A stretch of 64,000 nt of DNA from Aristolochia californica (GCA_029961685.1 JARWKL010000008.1:14975981-15039980); one strand, 5' to 3'. Positions 9,346 through 24,575 are shown, counted from the stretch's first letter. A program made the numbers and translations. The notes: generated by a model not told the origin, from the sequence alone.

Positions 9346-12256
9346 CTCTGTTAAAAATACCCTGCCTCCTCCTTTTCCCGACGATTGCAAAACAGTGATA
9401 TATAAAAACTAAAAAAACATTTACAATTCATAAAATGTATAGACACTTTTTGGAATTATCACTCTCTACATTTGTGCATTGTGCGTTTCCATTTTAGATG
9501 TGTACTATTTTTCTTAACTCAAAACTTGAATTTTCACTTTCCCTTAACCTTGTAAAAAAAAAAAAAGAGACAAAAAACAAATATATCACAACAAAATGAA
9601 AATTTTAGACTTTATGTATGGAAAAAATTTAGAGCAATAACATATGTAAGTAAAAAAATGTATTCACACACCACAAATCAACACAAAAGTTTAGTTATCC
9701 AAATCTTGGAAATTCCACTAGTTCAACCCTAATAGCTTGGAATTTTATAAGAAAGAGATTTTTCTACACATGTTTTAAAAAATGGAAATGCATGCTGGAA
9801 ACATTTTAAAGATGAAAATGACCTATGGATCCAAACCTTTTAAAGTGAATAACATTAAATTCTCAAGTGAACGTGCGGTGGGATATTTACCCGTGTCAAA
9901 CTAGCCATTATTTTGCCCATTTAAAAAAAGATGACCAAACGATCATAGATGATTGTAAAGTGATTTATCTTGCGTCACGGGCTATATTTTTGTAAGGAAT
10001 GACTTATGGATTGGGAGTCAACACTCGGTTAAAAATCCCCCTCTCCCTTTTCCCTTCGATTGCAAAGCCTGATATATTAAAACTAAAAAGTGTTTACAAT
10101 CCATAAAAATTACAGACACTTTTTGGAATTATCACTATCTACATTTGTGCATTGTGCATTTCCATTTAAGATGTGAACTTTTTTTTCTTAAATCCGAACT
10201 TGAGTGTTCACTTTCCCTTTATCTCGTAAACAAAAAAAGAGACAAAAGGCAAACAGATCACAACAAAGTGAAAATTTTAGAGTTCATGGATGGAAAAAAT
10301 TTAAAGCAATAAAAAATGTAAGTAAAGAAAATTTATTCACACACCACAAATGAACACAAATGTTTTGTTATCCAAGTTTTGGACATTCCACTAGTTCAAC
10401 CCTAAAGCTTTGAATTTTATAAGAAAGAGATTTTTCTACACATGTTTTCAAAATTGGAAATGCATGCTTGAAACATGTTAAAGATGCAAATGACCTATGG
10501 ATCCAAACCTTTTAAAGAGAATAACATTAAATTCTCAAGTGAACGTGCGGTGGATTATTTACCCGAGTCAAACAAGCCATTATTTTGCCCATTTACAAAA
10601 AGCTGACCAAACGATCATAGATGATTATAAAGTGATTTATGAAGCATAACGGGCTATATTTTTGTTAGGAATGACTTATGGATTGGGAGTCAACACTCGG
10701 TTAAAAATCCCCTTCCTCTCCCATTTCCCTTCGATTGCAAAACCTGATATATAAAAACTTAAAAGAGTTTACAATCCCTAAAAATTACTGACACTTTTTG
10801 GAATTATCACTCTCTACATTTGTGCATCATGCATTTCCATTTTAGATGTGTACTTTTTTTCTTAAGTGAAAACTAGAGTTTTCACTTTCCCTTCATCTTG
10901 TAAAAAAAAAAAGAGATAAAAGGCCAATAGATCACAACACAAAGAAAATTTTAGCGTTTAGGTATGGAAAAAATTAAACGAATAACAAATGTAAGTAATA
11001 AAAATTTATTCATACACCACAAATGAACACAAAATTTTTGTTATCCGAGTTTGGGAAATTCCACTTGTAAAACCCTAATATCTTCGAATTTTATCAGAAA
11101 GAGATTTTTCTACACTTGTTTTAAAAAATGGAAATGCATGCTTGAAACAAGTTAAAGATGCAAATGACCTTTCGATCCAAACCTTTTAAAGTGAATAACA
11201 TTAAATTCTCAAGTGAACGTGCGGTCGGATATTTACCCGAGTCAAACAAGCCATTATTTTGCCCATTTACAAAAAGTTGACCAAACGATCATAGATGATT
11301 GAAAAGTGATTTATCATGCATATCTGCCTATATGTTTTTGTATGGAATGACTTATGGATAGGAAGTCAACACTTGGTGAAAAATCCCCTGCCTCCCCATT
11401 TTCCCGACGATTGCAAAACCCGATATATAAAAACAAAACAGAGTTTACAATCCCTAAAAACTACAGACACATTTTGGAATTATCATTTTCTACATTTGTG
11501 CATTGTGCAATTCCATTTTAGATGTGTACTTTTTTTCTTAAATCCAAACTTCAGTGTTCACTTTCCCTTTATCTCGTAAACAAAAAAAGAGATAAAAGGC
11601 AAACAGATCACAACAAAATGAAAATTTTAGATTTTATGTAAGGGAAAAATTTAAAGCAACAACAAATATAAGTAAAGAAAATTTATTCACACACCACAAA
11701 TGAACACAAAAGTTTTGTTATCCAAGTTTTGAAAATTCTACTAATTCAACCCTAATAGCTTCATATTTTATAAGAAAGAGATTTTTTCACACATGTTTTA
11801 AAAATTTGAAATGCATGCTTGAAACATGTTAAAGATGCAAATGACCTATGGATCCAAACCTTTTAAAGAGAATAACATTAAATTCTCAAGTGACATACGG
11901 TGGGATATTTACCTGAGTCAAACTAGCCATTATTTTGTCCATTTAAAAAAAGTTGACCAAACGATCATAGATGATTGTAAAGTGATTTATCATGCGTAAC
12001 GGGCTTTAGTTTTGTAAGAAATGACTTATGGATTGGGAGTCAACACTCGGTTAAAAATTCCCCACCACCCCCTTTTCTCGACGATTACAAAACCTGATAT
12101 ATTAAAACAAAAATAAGTTTACAATCCTTAAAAATTACAATCACTTTTTGGAATTATCACTCTCTACAATTGTGCATTGTGAATTTCCATTTTAGTGGTG
12201 TACTTTTTTTTCTTAAATAAAAACTTGAGTTTTCACTTTCCCTTCATCTCGTTAAC

Positions 12257-12283
12257 AAAAAAAAAAAAAAAAAAAAAAAAAAA
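12257..12283 (+). repeat. A27 homopolymer in a satellite B monomer
   Basis: A run of 27 A at the site where most monomers have 6-8. Related runs occur at 17626-17642 (A17) and 29748-29768 (A21). This reflects microsatellite-like expansion of the same monomer position. Confidence 0.9.
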
Positions 12284-15200
12284 CAGAAAAAGGCAAATAG
12301 ATCACAACAAAAAGAAAATTTTAGAGTTTAGGAAATGAAAAAATTTAAAGAAATATAAAATTTAAGTAAAGAAAATTTATTCACACACCACTAATGTTCC
12401 CAAAATTTTTGTTATCCAATTTAGGGAAATTCCTCTAGTTATACCCTAATAGCTTGGAATTTTATAAGCAAGATATTTTTCTACACATGTTTTAAAAAAT
12501 GGATATGCATGCTTGAAACATGTTAAAGATGCAAATGACCTATAGATCCAAACTTTTTAAAGAGAATAATATTAAATTCACAAATGAACATGCGGTGGGA
12601 TATTTGCCGAGTCAAACAAGCCATTATTTTGCAGATTTACATAAAGTTGACCTAACATTCATAGATGATTGTAAAGTGATTTATCAAGTGTCACATGCTT
12701 TATTTTTGTAAGGAATGACTTATGGATTGGGAGTCAACACTCGGTTAAAAATCCCCCACCTCCCCCTTTTCCCGACAATTGCAAAACACAATATAGGAAC
12801 AAAAAAGAGTTTACAATCTCTAAAAATTACTGACACTTTTTCGAATTATCACTCTCTACATTTGTGTGTTGTGTATATCCATTTTAGATGTGTACTTTTT
12901 TTCTTAAATCAAAACTTGAGTTTTCACTTTCCCTTCATCTCGTAAACAAAAAACAAAGATAATAGGTAAATAGATCACAACAAAAGGAATATTTTAGAGT
13001 TTATGTATGGAATAAATTTAAAGCAATAACAAATGTAAGTAAAGAAAATTTATTGATGCACCACAAATTAACACAAAAGTTTTGTTATCATAGTTTCAGA
13101 AATTCCACTAGTTCCACTCTAATAGCTTGGAATTTTATAAGAAAGAGATTTTTCTACACATGTTTTAAAAATTGGAAATGCATGCTAGAAACATGTTAAA
13201 GATGGAAATGACCTATGGATCCAAACCTTTTAAAGAGAATAACATTAAATTCACAAGTGAATGTGCAGTGGGATATTTACCCGAGTCAAACAAACCATTA
13301 TTTTGCAGATTTACAAAAAGTTGACCTAACATTCATAGATGATTGTAAAGTGTTTTATCATACGTCACAGGCTTTATTTTTGTAAGGAGTGACTTATGGA
13401 TTGGGAGTCAACACTCGGTTAAAAATCCCCCGCCTCCCCCTTTTCCCGACGATTGCAAAACCCAATATAGGAACTAAAAAAGTTTACAATCCCTAAAAAT
13501 TACTGACACTTTTTTGAATTATCACTCTCTACATTTGTGTGTTGTGTATTTTCATTTTTGATATCTACTTTTTTTTCTTAAATCAAAACTTGAGTTTTCA
13601 ATTTCCCATCATCTTGTAAACAAAAAACAAAGATAAAAGGTAAATAGATCACAAAAAAGTGAATATTTTAGAGTTTATGTATGGAATAAATTTAAAGCAA
13701 TGACAAATGTAAGTAAAGGAAATTTATTGATGCACCACAAATGAACACGAAAGTTTTTTTTATCATAGTTTTGGAAATTTCACTAGTTCAACCCTAATAG
13801 CTTGGAATTTTATAAGAAAGAGATTTTTCTACACATGTTTTAAAAATTGGAAATGCTTGCTAGAAACATGTTAAAGATGGAAATGACCTATGGATCCAAA
13901 CCATTTAAAGAGAATAACATTAAATTCTCAAGTGAACGTGCGGTGGGATAACTACCCGTGTCAAACAAGATATTATTTTGCCCCTTTACAAAAGGCTGAC
14001 CTAACGATCATAGATGATTGTAAAGTGATTTATCATGTGTAATAGGCTATATGTTGTTAAGGAATGACCTATGGATAAGGAGTCAACACTCGGTTAAAAA
14101 TCCCCCACCTCCCCCTTTTCCCAACGATTGCAAAACTGGATAGATAAAAACTAAAAAGAGTTTACAATCCCTAAAAATTACAGACACTTTTTTGGAATAA
14201 TCACTCTCTACATTTGTGTGTCTTGCATTTCCATTTTAGATGAGTATTTTCTTTACTTAAATCAAAACTTGAGTTATTACTTTTCCTTCATCTCGTAAAC
14301 AAAAAAAAGAGATAAAAGGCAAATAGATCACAACAAAATGAAAATTTTAGAGTTTATGTATGGAAAAAATTTAATCCAATAACAAATGTAAGTAAAGAAA
14401 ATTGATTCACACACCACAAATGAACACAAAAGTTTTGTTATCCAAGTTTGGGAAATTCCACCAGTTCAGCCCTTATAGCTTGGAATTTTTTAAGAAAGAG
14501 ACTTTTCTACACATGTTTTAAAAAAGGCATATGCATGCTTGAAACATGTTAAAGATTGAAATGACCTATGGATCGAAACCTTTTAAAGAGAAAAACATTA
14601 AATTCTCAAGAGAACGTTCGGTGGGATATTTTCCTGAGTCAAACAAGCCTTTATTTTCCCCATTTTCTAAAAGCTGACCTAACGATCATAGATGATTGTA
14701 AAATGATTTATCATGCGTAACGGGGTCTATTTTTTGTAAGGAATGATTTATGTATTGCGAGTCAACACTCCGTTAAAAATCCCCCGCCTCCCCCTTTTCC
14801 CGATGTTTACAAAACCTGATATATAAAAAGTAAAAAGTGTTTACAATCCCTAAAAATTATAGACACTTTTTGGAATTATCACTCTCTACATTTGTGCATT
14901 GTGCATTACCATTTTAGATGTGTACTTTTTTTCTTAAATCAAAACATGAGTTTTCACTTTACCTTCATCTCGTAAACAAAAAAATAAACATAAAAGGCAA
15001 ATAGATCACGACAAAAAATTTTTTTAGAGTTTAGGTATGGAAAAAATTTAAAGCAATAACGTATGTAAGTAAAGAAAATTTATTCACACACCACAAATGA
15101 ACACAAAAGTTTTGTTATCAAAATTTTGGAAATTCCACTAGTTCAACCCTAATAGCTTGGGATTTTATAAGAAAGAGATTTTTCTGCACTTGTTTTAAAA

Positions 15201-15300
15201 AATGGAAATGATTTCTTCAAACATGATAAAGATGGAAATGACCTATGGATCCAAACATTTTAAAGAGAATAACATTAAATTCTCAAGTGAACGTGCGTTG

Positions 15301-15334
15301 GGATATTTACCTGAGTTGGATATTTACCTGAGTC
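15301..15334 (+). repeat. 17 bp tandem duplication in a monomer
   Basis: GGATATTTACCTGAGTT is followed at once by GGATATTTACCTGAGTC. This is the same monomer segment that lies at the orientation switch. Confidence 0.9.
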
Positions 15335-15699
15335 AAACAAGCTGTTATTTTGCCTATTTACAAAAAGCAGACCTAACGATCATAGATGATTGTAAAGTGA
15401 TTTATCATGCTTAACGGGCTATATTTTTGTAAGGAATGATTCATGGATTGAGAATAAACACGCGGTTAATAATCCCCCGTCTCCCCTTTTTCCCGACGAT
15501 TGCAAAACCAGATATATATAAAAACAAAAAAGACTTTACAATCCCTAAAAATTACAGACACTTTTTGGAATTATCACTCTCTACTTTTGTGCATTGTGCA
15601 TTTCCATTTAAGAAGTGCACTTTTTTTTCTTAAATCAAAATATGAATGTTCACTTTCCCTTTATCTTGTATACAAAAAAAGAGATAAAAGGCAAACAGA

Positions 15700-15730
15700 T
15701 CACAACAAAATGAAAATGAAAACAAAAGTT
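15700..15730 (+). repeat. Deletion scar (~90-140 bp) in a satellite B monomer
   Basis: CAACAAAATGAAAAT joins to GAAAACAAAAGTTTTG, skipping the TTTAGAGTTTATG...CACACCACAAATG part of the monomer. Landmark spacing falls to ~601 bp. Confidence 0.75.
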
Positions 15731-18700
15731 TTGTTATCCAAGTTTTGGAAATTCCACTTGTTTCAACCCTATTAGCTTCGAATTTTGAAAGAATGAGATT
15801 TTTCAACACATGTTTTAAAATTTGGAAATGCATGCTTGGAACAGTTTAAAGATGCAAATGACCTATGGATCCAAGCCTTTTAAAGAGAATAATATTAAAT
15901 TCTCAAGTGAACGTGCGGTGGGATATTTACCCGAGTCAAACAAGCCTTTATTTTCCCCATTTACAAAAAGCTGACCAAACGATCATAGATGATTGTAAAG
16001 TGATTTATCATGCGTAACTAGCTATATTTTTGTGAGGAATGAGTTATGGATTGGGAGTCAACACTCTGTTAAAAATACCCTGCCTCCCCCTTTTCCCGAC
16101 GATTGCAAAACAGTGATATACAAAAACTAAAAAAACATTTACAATTCATAAAATGTACAGACACTTTTTGGAATTATCACTCTCTACATTTGTGCATTGT
16201 GCGTTTCCATTTTAGATGTGTACTATTTTTCTTAAATCCAAACTTGAATTTTCACTTTCCCTTTATCTTGTAAACAAAAAAAGAGACAAAAGGCAAATAG
16301 ATCACAACAAAGTGAAAATTTTAGAGTTCATGTATGGAAAAAATTTAAAGCAATAAAAAATGTAAGTAAAGAAAATTTATTCACACACCACAAATGAACA
16401 CAAATGTTTTGTTATCCAAGTTTTGGACATTCCACTAGTTCAACCCTAAAGCTTCGAATTTTGATAAGAAAGAGATTTTTCTACACATGTTTTCAAAATT
16501 GGAAATGCATGCTTGAAACATGTTAAGGATGCAAATGACCTATGGATCCAAACCTTTTAAAGAGAATAACATTAAATTCTCAAGTGAACGTGCTGTGGAT
16601 TATTTACCCGAGTGAAACAAGCCATTATTTTGCCCATTTACAAAAAGCTGACCAAACGATCATAGATGATTATAAAGTGATTTATCAAGCATAACGGGCT
16701 ATATTTTTGTTAGGAATGACTTATGGATTGGGAGTCAACACTCGGTTAAAAATCCCCTTCCTCTCCCATTTCCCTTCGATTGCAAAACCTGATATATAAA
16801 AAATTAAAAGAGTTTACAATCCCTAAAAATTACTGACACTTTTTGGAATTATCACTCTCTACATTTGTGCATCATGCATTTCCATTTTAGATGTGTACTT
16901 TTTTTCTTAAGTGAAAAGAAGAGTTTTCACTTTCCCTTCATCTTGTAAAAAAAAAAAAAAAGAGATAAAAGGCAAATAGATCACAACACAAAGAAAATTT
17001 TAGTGTTTAGGTTTGGAAAATATTAAACCAATAAAAAATGTAAGTAATAAAAATTTATTCCCACACCACAAATGAACACAAAAGTTTTGTTATCCAAGTT
17101 TTGGAAATTCTACTAGTTCAACCCTAATAGCTTCGAATTTTATAAGAAAGAGATTTTTCCACACATTTTTTAAAAATTTGAAATGCATGCTTGAAAGTTA
17201 AAGATGCAAATGACCTATGGATCCAAACCTTTTAAAGAGAATAAAATTAAATTCCCAAGTGACGTACGGTGGGATATTTACCCGAGTCAAACTAGCCATT
17301 ATTTTGTCCATTTAAAAAAAGTTGACCAAACGATCATAGATGATTGTAAAGTGATTTATCATGCGTAACGGGCTTTATTTTTGTAAGGAATGACTTATGG
17401 ATTGGGAGTCAACACTCGGTTAAAAATTCCCCACCTCCCCCTTTTCTCGACGAATACAAAACCTGATAAATTAAAACAAAAATAAGTTTACAATCCTTAA
17501 AAATTACAATCACTTTTTGGAATTATCACTCTCTACAATTGTGCATTGTGAATTTCCATTTTAGTGGTGTACTTTTTTTTCTTAAATAAAAACTTGAGTT
17601 TTCACTTTCCCTTCATCTCGTTAACAAAAAAAAAAAAAAAAACAGAAAAAGCCAAATAGATCGCAACAAAAAGAAAATTTTAGAGTTTAGGAAACGAAAA
17701 AATTTAAATCAATATAAAATTTAAGTAAAGAAAATTTATTCACACACCACTAATGTTCCCAAAATTTTTGTTATCCAATTTAGGGAAATTCCTCTAGTTA
17801 TACCCTAATAGCTTGGAATTTTATAAGCAAGATATTTTTCTACACACGTTTTAAAACATGGATATGCTTGCTTGAAAAATGTTAAAGATGCAAATGACCT
17901 ATGGATCCAAACCTTTTAAAGAGAATAACATTAAATTCACAAGTGAACGTGCGGTGGGATATTTGCCGAGTCAAACAAGCCATTATTTTGCAGATTTACA
18001 AAAAGTTGACCTAACATTCATAGATGATTGTAAAGTGATTTAACATGCATCACAGGCTTTATTTTTGTAAGGAATGATTTATGGATTGGGAGTCAACACT
18101 CGGTTAAAAATCCCCCACCTCCCCCTTTTCTCGACGATTGCAAAACCTGATATATAAAAACTAAAAAAACGTTTACAATTCATAAAAAGTACAGACACTT
18201 TTTGGAATTATCACTCTCTAATTTTGTGCATTGTACATTTCCATTTTAGATGTGTACTCTTAACTCAAAACTTGAATTTTCACTTTCCCTTAACCTCGTA
18301 AAAAAAAGAGACAAAAGACAAATAGATCATAACAAAATGAAAATTTTAGACTTTATGTATGGAAAAAATTTAAAGCAATAACATATGTAAGTAAAAAAAT
18401 TTATTCACACACCACTAATCAACACAAAAGTTTAGTTATCCAAATTCTGGAAATTCCACTAGTTCAATCCTAATAGCTTGGAATTTTATAAGAAAGAGAT
18501 TTTTCTACACATGTTTTAAAAAACAGAAATGCATGTTGGAAACATGTTAAAGATGAAAATGACCTATGGATCCAAACGTTTTAAAGTATATAACATTAAA
18601 TTTTCAAGTGAACGTGCGGTGGGATATTTACCCGTGTCAAACTAGCCATTATTTTGCCCATTTAAAAAAAATTGACCAAACGATCATAGCTGATTGTAAA

Positions 18701-21700
18701 CTGATTTATCATGCGTCATGGGCTATATTTTTTTAAGGAATGACTTATGGATTGGAAGTCAACACTCGGTTAAACGATTGCAAAACCAAATATGTAAGAA
18801 CAAAAAAGAGTTTAGAATCCCTAAAAATTACAGACACTTTTTGGAATTATCACTCTCTACATTTGTGCATTGTGCATTTCCATTTAAGATGTGTACTTTT
18901 TTTTCTCAAATCCAAACTTCATTGTTCACTTTCCCTTTATCTCATAAACAAAAAATGAGAAAAAGGCAAACAAATCATAAAAAAATGAAAATTTTAGAGT
19001 TTATGTATGGAATAAATTTAAAGCAACAACAAATGTAAGTAAATAAAATTTATTCACACACCACAAATGAACACAAAATTTTTGTTATGAAACTTTGGGA
19101 AATTCCACTAGTTCAACCCTATTAGCTTCGAATTTTATCAGAAAGAGATTTTTCTACACTTGTTTTAAAAAATGGAAATGCATGCTTGAAACAGGTTAAA
19201 GATGCAAATGACCTTTCGATCCAAACCTTTTAAAGTGAATAACATTAAATTCTCATGTGAACGTGCGATCGGATATTTACCCGAGTCAAACAAGCCATTA
19301 TTTTGCCCATTTACAAAAAGCTGACCAAACGATCATAGATGATTGTAAAGTGATTTATCAAGCGTATCGGGCTATATTTTTGTATGGAATGACTTATGGA
19401 TTGGAAGTCAACACTCGGTTAAAAATCCCCCGCCTCCCCATTTTCTTGACGATTGCAAAACCAGATATAAAAAAAACAAAAAAGAGTTTACAATCCCTAA
19501 AAGTTACAAACACTTTTTGGAATTATCACTTTCTACATTTGTGCATAGTGCATTTCCATTTAAGATGTGTACTTTTTTTTCTTAAATGCAAACTTGAGTG
19601 TTCACTTTCCCTTTATCTCGTAAACAAAAAAAGAGATAAAAGGTAAACTGATCACAACAAAATGAAAATTTTACAGTTTATGAATGGGAAAAATTTTAAG
19701 CAACAACAAATGTAAGTAGAGAAAATTTATTCACAAACCACAAATGAACACAAAAGTTTTGTTATCCAAGTTTTGGAAATTCTACTAGTTCAACCCTAAT
19801 AGCTTCGAATTTTATAAGAAAGAGATTTTTCCACACATGTTTTAAAAATTGGAAATGCATGCTTGAAACATGTTAAAGATGCAAATGACCTATGGTTCCA
19901 AACCTTTTAAAGAGAATAACATTAAATTCTCAGGTGACGTACGGTGGGATATTTACCCGAGTCAAACTAGCCATTATTTGACCATTTACAAAAAGCTGAC
20001 TAAACGATCATAGATGATTGTAAAGTGATTTATCATGTGTAACGGGCTATATTTTTTTAAGGAATGACTTATGGATTGGGAGTCAACACTCGGTTAAAAA
20101 TTCCCCATCTCCCCCTTTTCCTGACGATTACAAAACCAGATATATTAAAACAAAAATTAGTTTACAATCCCTAAAAATTACAGTAACTTTTTGGAATTAT
20201 CACTCTCTACGTTTGTGCATTGTGAATTTCCATTTTAGATGTGAAATTTTTTTTTCTTAAATAAAAACTTGAGTTTTCACTTTCTCTTCATCTCGTTAAC
20301 AAAAAAAAAAAAAGGAAAAAGGCAAATAGATCACAAAAAAAAGAAAATTTTATATTTTAGGAAAGAAAAAATTTAAATCCATAAAAAATGTAAGTAAAGA
20401 AAATTTATTCACACACCGCTAATGTACCCAAAATTTTGTTATCCAATTTTGGGAAAATCCTCTAGTTACACCCTAATAGCTTGGAATTTTATAAGAAAGA
20501 CATTTTTCTACACATTTTTTAAAAAATGGATATGCATGCTTGAAACATGTTAAAGATGCAAATGACCTATGGACCCAAACCTTTTAAAGAGAATAACATT
20601 AAATTCACAAGTGAACGTGCGGTGGGATATTTACCCGAGTCAAACAAGCCTTTATTTTGCATATTTACAAAAAGTTGACCTAACATTTATAGATGATTGT
20701 AAGTGATTTATCATGCGTCACGGGCTTTATTTTTGTAAGGAATGATTTATGGATTGGGAGTCAACACTCGGTTAAAAATCCCCCACCTCCCCCTTTTCCC
20801 GACGATTGCAAAACCTGATATAGGAACTAAAAGAGTTTACAATCCCTAAAAATTACTGACACTTTTTTGAATTATCACTCTCTACATTTGTGTGTTGTGT
20901 ATTTCCATTATAGTTGTGTACTTTTTTTTATTAAATCAAAACTTGAGTTTTCACTTTCCCTTCATCTCGTAAACAAAAAACAAATATAAAAGGCAAATAG
21001 ATCACAACAAGATGAATATTTTAGAGTTTATGTATGGAATAAATTTAAAGCAATAAAAAATGTAAGTAAAAAAAATTTATTGATGCACCACAAATGAACA
21101 CAAGTTTTTTTATCGAAGTTTGGGAAATTCCACTAGTTCAACCCTAATAGCTTGGAATTTTATAAGAAAGAGATTTTCCTACACATGTTTTAAAAATTGG
21201 AAATGCATGCTAGAAACATGTTAAAGATGGAAATGACCTATGGATCCAAACCATTTAAAGAGAATAACATTAAATTCTAAAGTGAACGTGCGGTGGGATA
21301 ATTACATGAGTCAAACAAGATATAATTTTGCCCCTTTACAAAAGGCTATCCTAACGTTCATAGATGATTGTAAAGTGATTTATCGTGTGTAACAGGCTAT
21401 ATTTTGTTAAGGAATGACCTATGGAATGGGAGTCAACACTCGGTTAAAAATCCCCCGCCTCCCCCATTTCCCAATGATTGCAAAACTGGATAGATAAAAA
21501 CTAAAAAGAGTTTACAATGCCTTAAAATTACAAACACTTTTTTGGAATAATCACTCTCTACATTTGTGTGTCTTGCATTTCCATTTTAGATGAGTATTTT
21601 CTTTACTTAAATCAAAACTTGAGTTATTACTTTTCCTTCATATCGGAAACAAAAAAAAAGAGATAAAAGGCAAATAGATCACAACAAAATGAAAATTTTA

Positions 21701-22130
21701 GAGTTTATGTATGGAAAAAATTTAATCCAATAACAAATGTAAGCAAAGAAAATTTATTCACACACCACAAATGAATACAAAAGTTTTGTTATCCAAGTTT
21801 GGGAAATTCCACTAGTTCAGCCCATATAGCTTGGAATTTTTTAAGAAAAAGACTTTTCTACACATGTTTTAAAAAAGTCATATACATGTTTGAAACATGT
21901 TAAAGATGCAAATGACCTATGGATCAAAAGCTTTTAAAAATAATAACATTAAATTGTCAAGTGAACGTATGGTGGGATATTTACCCGAGTCAAACAAGCC
22001 TTTATTTTCCCCATTTTCTAAAAGCAGACCTAACAATCATAGATGATTGTAAAATGATTTATCTTGTGTAACGGTGTCTATTTTTTGTAAGAAATGATTT
22101 ATGTATTGGGAGTCAACACTTTGTTAAAAA

Positions 22131-22312
22131 TCCCCCGCCTCCCCCTTTTCCCGATGATTGCAAAACCTGATACATAAATTACAGACACTTTTTGGAATTA
22201 TCACTCTCCCCCGCCTCCCCTTTTTCCCTACGATTGCAAAACCTGATACATAAAAAGTAAAAAGTGTTTACAATCCCTAAAAATTACAGACACTTTTTGG
22301 AATTATCACTCT
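22131..22312 (+). repeat. Internal partial duplication of the C-rich box region
   Basis: The stretch from CCCCCGCCTCCCC through GGAATTATCACTCTCC appears twice (about 22131-22206 and 22207-22312). The first copy lacks a ~28 bp piece that includes TAAAAAGTGTTTACAATCCC. Landmark spacing rises to ~758 bp. Confidence 0.85.
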
Positions 22313-24539
22313 CCACATTTGTGCATTGTGCATTACCATTTTAGATGTGTACTTTTTTTCTTAAATCAAAACATGAGTTTTCACTTAGTCTTCATCTCGT
22401 AAACAAAAAAAAAAGAGATAAAAGGCAAATAGATCACGACAAAAAAAAAATTTAGAGTTTAGTAATAGAAAAAATTTAAAGCAATAACGTATGTAAGTAA
22501 AGAAAATTTATTAACATACCACAAATGAACACAAAAGTTTTGTTATCAAAATTTTGGAAATTCCACTAGTTCAACCCTAATAGCTTGGAATTTTATAAGG
22601 AAGAGATTTTTATGCACTTGTTTTAGAAAATGAAAATGATTTCTTGAAACATGTTAAAGATGCAAATGACTTATGGATCCAAACATTTTAAAGAGAATAA
22701 CATTAAATTCTCAAGTGAACGTGCGTTGGGATATTTACCTGAGTCAAACAAGACATTATTTTGCCCATTTACAAAAAGCTGACCAAAAGATCATGGATGA
22801 TTGTAATGTTATTTGTCATGCGTAACGGGCTATATTTTTGTAAGGAATGACTTATAGATGGGGAGTCAACACTTGGTTAAAAATCCCCCGCCTCTCCCTT
22901 TTCCCGACGATTCCAAAACCTGATATATAAAAAGTAAAAAGAGTTTACAATCCCTAAAAATTACATACACTTTTTGGAATTATCACTCTCTATATTTATG
23001 CGTTGTGTAGTTCCCTTTTAGATGAGTACTTTTTTTTCTTAAATAGAAACTTGAGTTTTCACTTTCCCTTCATCTCGTAAATAAAAAAAGAGATAAAAGG
23101 CAAATAGATCACAACAAAATGAAAATTTTAAAGTTTATTTATGGAAAAAAATTAAAGCAATAACAAAATTAAGTAAGGAAAATTTATTCACACACTACAA
23201 ATGAACACAAAAGATTTGTTATCCAAGTTTGGGAAATTCCACAAGTTACACCCTAATAGCTTTGAATTTTATAAGAAAATTTTTTTTGACACATGTTTTA
23301 AAAAATGGATATGCACGCTAAAAACATGTTAAAGATGAAAATGACCTATGGATCGAAACCATTTGAAGAGAATAACGTTAAATTCTCAAGTGAACGTGCA
23401 GCGGGATATTTACCCGAGTCAAACAAGCCTTTATTTTGCCCATTTACAAAAAGCTGACCTAATGATCATAGATGACTGTAAAGTTATTTATCATGTGCAA
23501 CGGGCTATATTTTTATAAGGAATGACTTATGGATTGGGAGTCAACACTCGGTTAAAAATCCCCCTCCTCCCCCTTTTTCCTACGATTGCAAAACCTAATA
23601 TTTAAAAACTAAAAAGAGTTTACAATACGTAAAAATTACAGACACTTTTTGGAATTATCACTCTCAATATTTGTGGATTGTACATTTCCATTTTTGATGT
23701 GTACTTTTTTTTCTTAAATCAAAACTTGAGTTTTCACTTTCCCTTCATCTCAAAAACAAAAACAGAGATAAAAGGCAAATAGATCATAAAAAAATGAAAA
23801 TTTTAGAGTTTATGTGTGGAAAAAATTTAAAACAATAACCAATGTAAGTAAAGAAAATTTATTCATACACCACAAATGATTACAAAAGTTTTTTTTATCC
23901 AAGTTTTGGAAATTCCACTAGTTCAACCCTAATAGCTTTGAATTTTATATGAAAGAGACTTTTCTACACATGCTTTAAAAAATGGATATGCAAGCTTGAA
24001 ACTTGTTAAAGATGGAAATGACCTATGGATCCAAACCTTTTAAAGAGAATATCATTAAATTATCAAGTGAACGTGCGGTCGGATATTTACCCGAGTCAAA
24101 CAAGCCATTATTTTACCCGATCATAGATGATTGTAAAGTGATTTATCAAGCATAACGGGCTATATTTTTGTTAGGAATGACTTATGGATTGGGAGTCAAC
24201 ACTCGGTTAAAAATCCCCCTCCTTCCCCTTTTCCCTTCGATTGCAAAACCTGATATATAAAAATTAAAAAGAGTTTACAATCCCTAAAAATTACTGACAC
24301 TTTTTGGAATTATCACTCTCTATATTTGTGCATCGTGTATTTCCATTTTAGATGTGTACGTTTTTTTCTTAAATCAAAACTAGAGTTTTCACTTTCCCTT
24401 CATCTCATAAAAAAAAAAGAGATAAAAGGCAAATAGATCACAACACAAAGAAAATTTTAGTGTTTAGGTTTGGAAAAAATTTAAACCAATAACAAATGTA
24501 AGTAATGAAAATTTATTCACACACCACAAATGAACACAA

Positions 24540-24575
24540 AATTTTTGTTATCCAAGTTTGGGAAAACGATTTTTC
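24540..24575 (+). repeat. ~50 bp deletion in a satellite B monomer
   Basis: CAAGTTTGGGAAAA joins to CGATTTTTCTACACATG. The usual TTCAACCCTAATAGC block is missing from this copy. Confidence 0.75.

Larger units (their letters stand above)
11362..22800 (+). repeat. Higher-order repeat structure in the plus arm
   Basis: Shared private variants pair monomers at constant offsets. The pairs are 11362 with 19406 and 12038 with 20079 (~8.04 kb, 12 monomers). The TAGGAAC variants at 12733/13405 pair with 20762, 14079 pairs with 21433 (CTGGATAGATAAAAAC) and 14760 with 22108 (~7.35 kb, 11 monomers). The 12038, 17407 and 20079 monomers form a three-member subtype: ATTACAAAACC-like or variant, TTAAAACAAAAATAAG, and GTTAACAAAAAA with an expanded A-run. 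The one-monomer change in offset implies gain or loss of a unit after duplication. Confidence 0.75.

Noticed and set aside
19257..19646. Longest ORF (129 codons) and about 25 similar ORFs of 60-111 codons in satellite B
   Set aside because: They are the same monomer segment read in frame wherever mutation removed a stop. Lengths, starts and frames vary between copies, codons are dominated by AT-rich low-complexity words, and most monomers have stops. No protein domain is visible.
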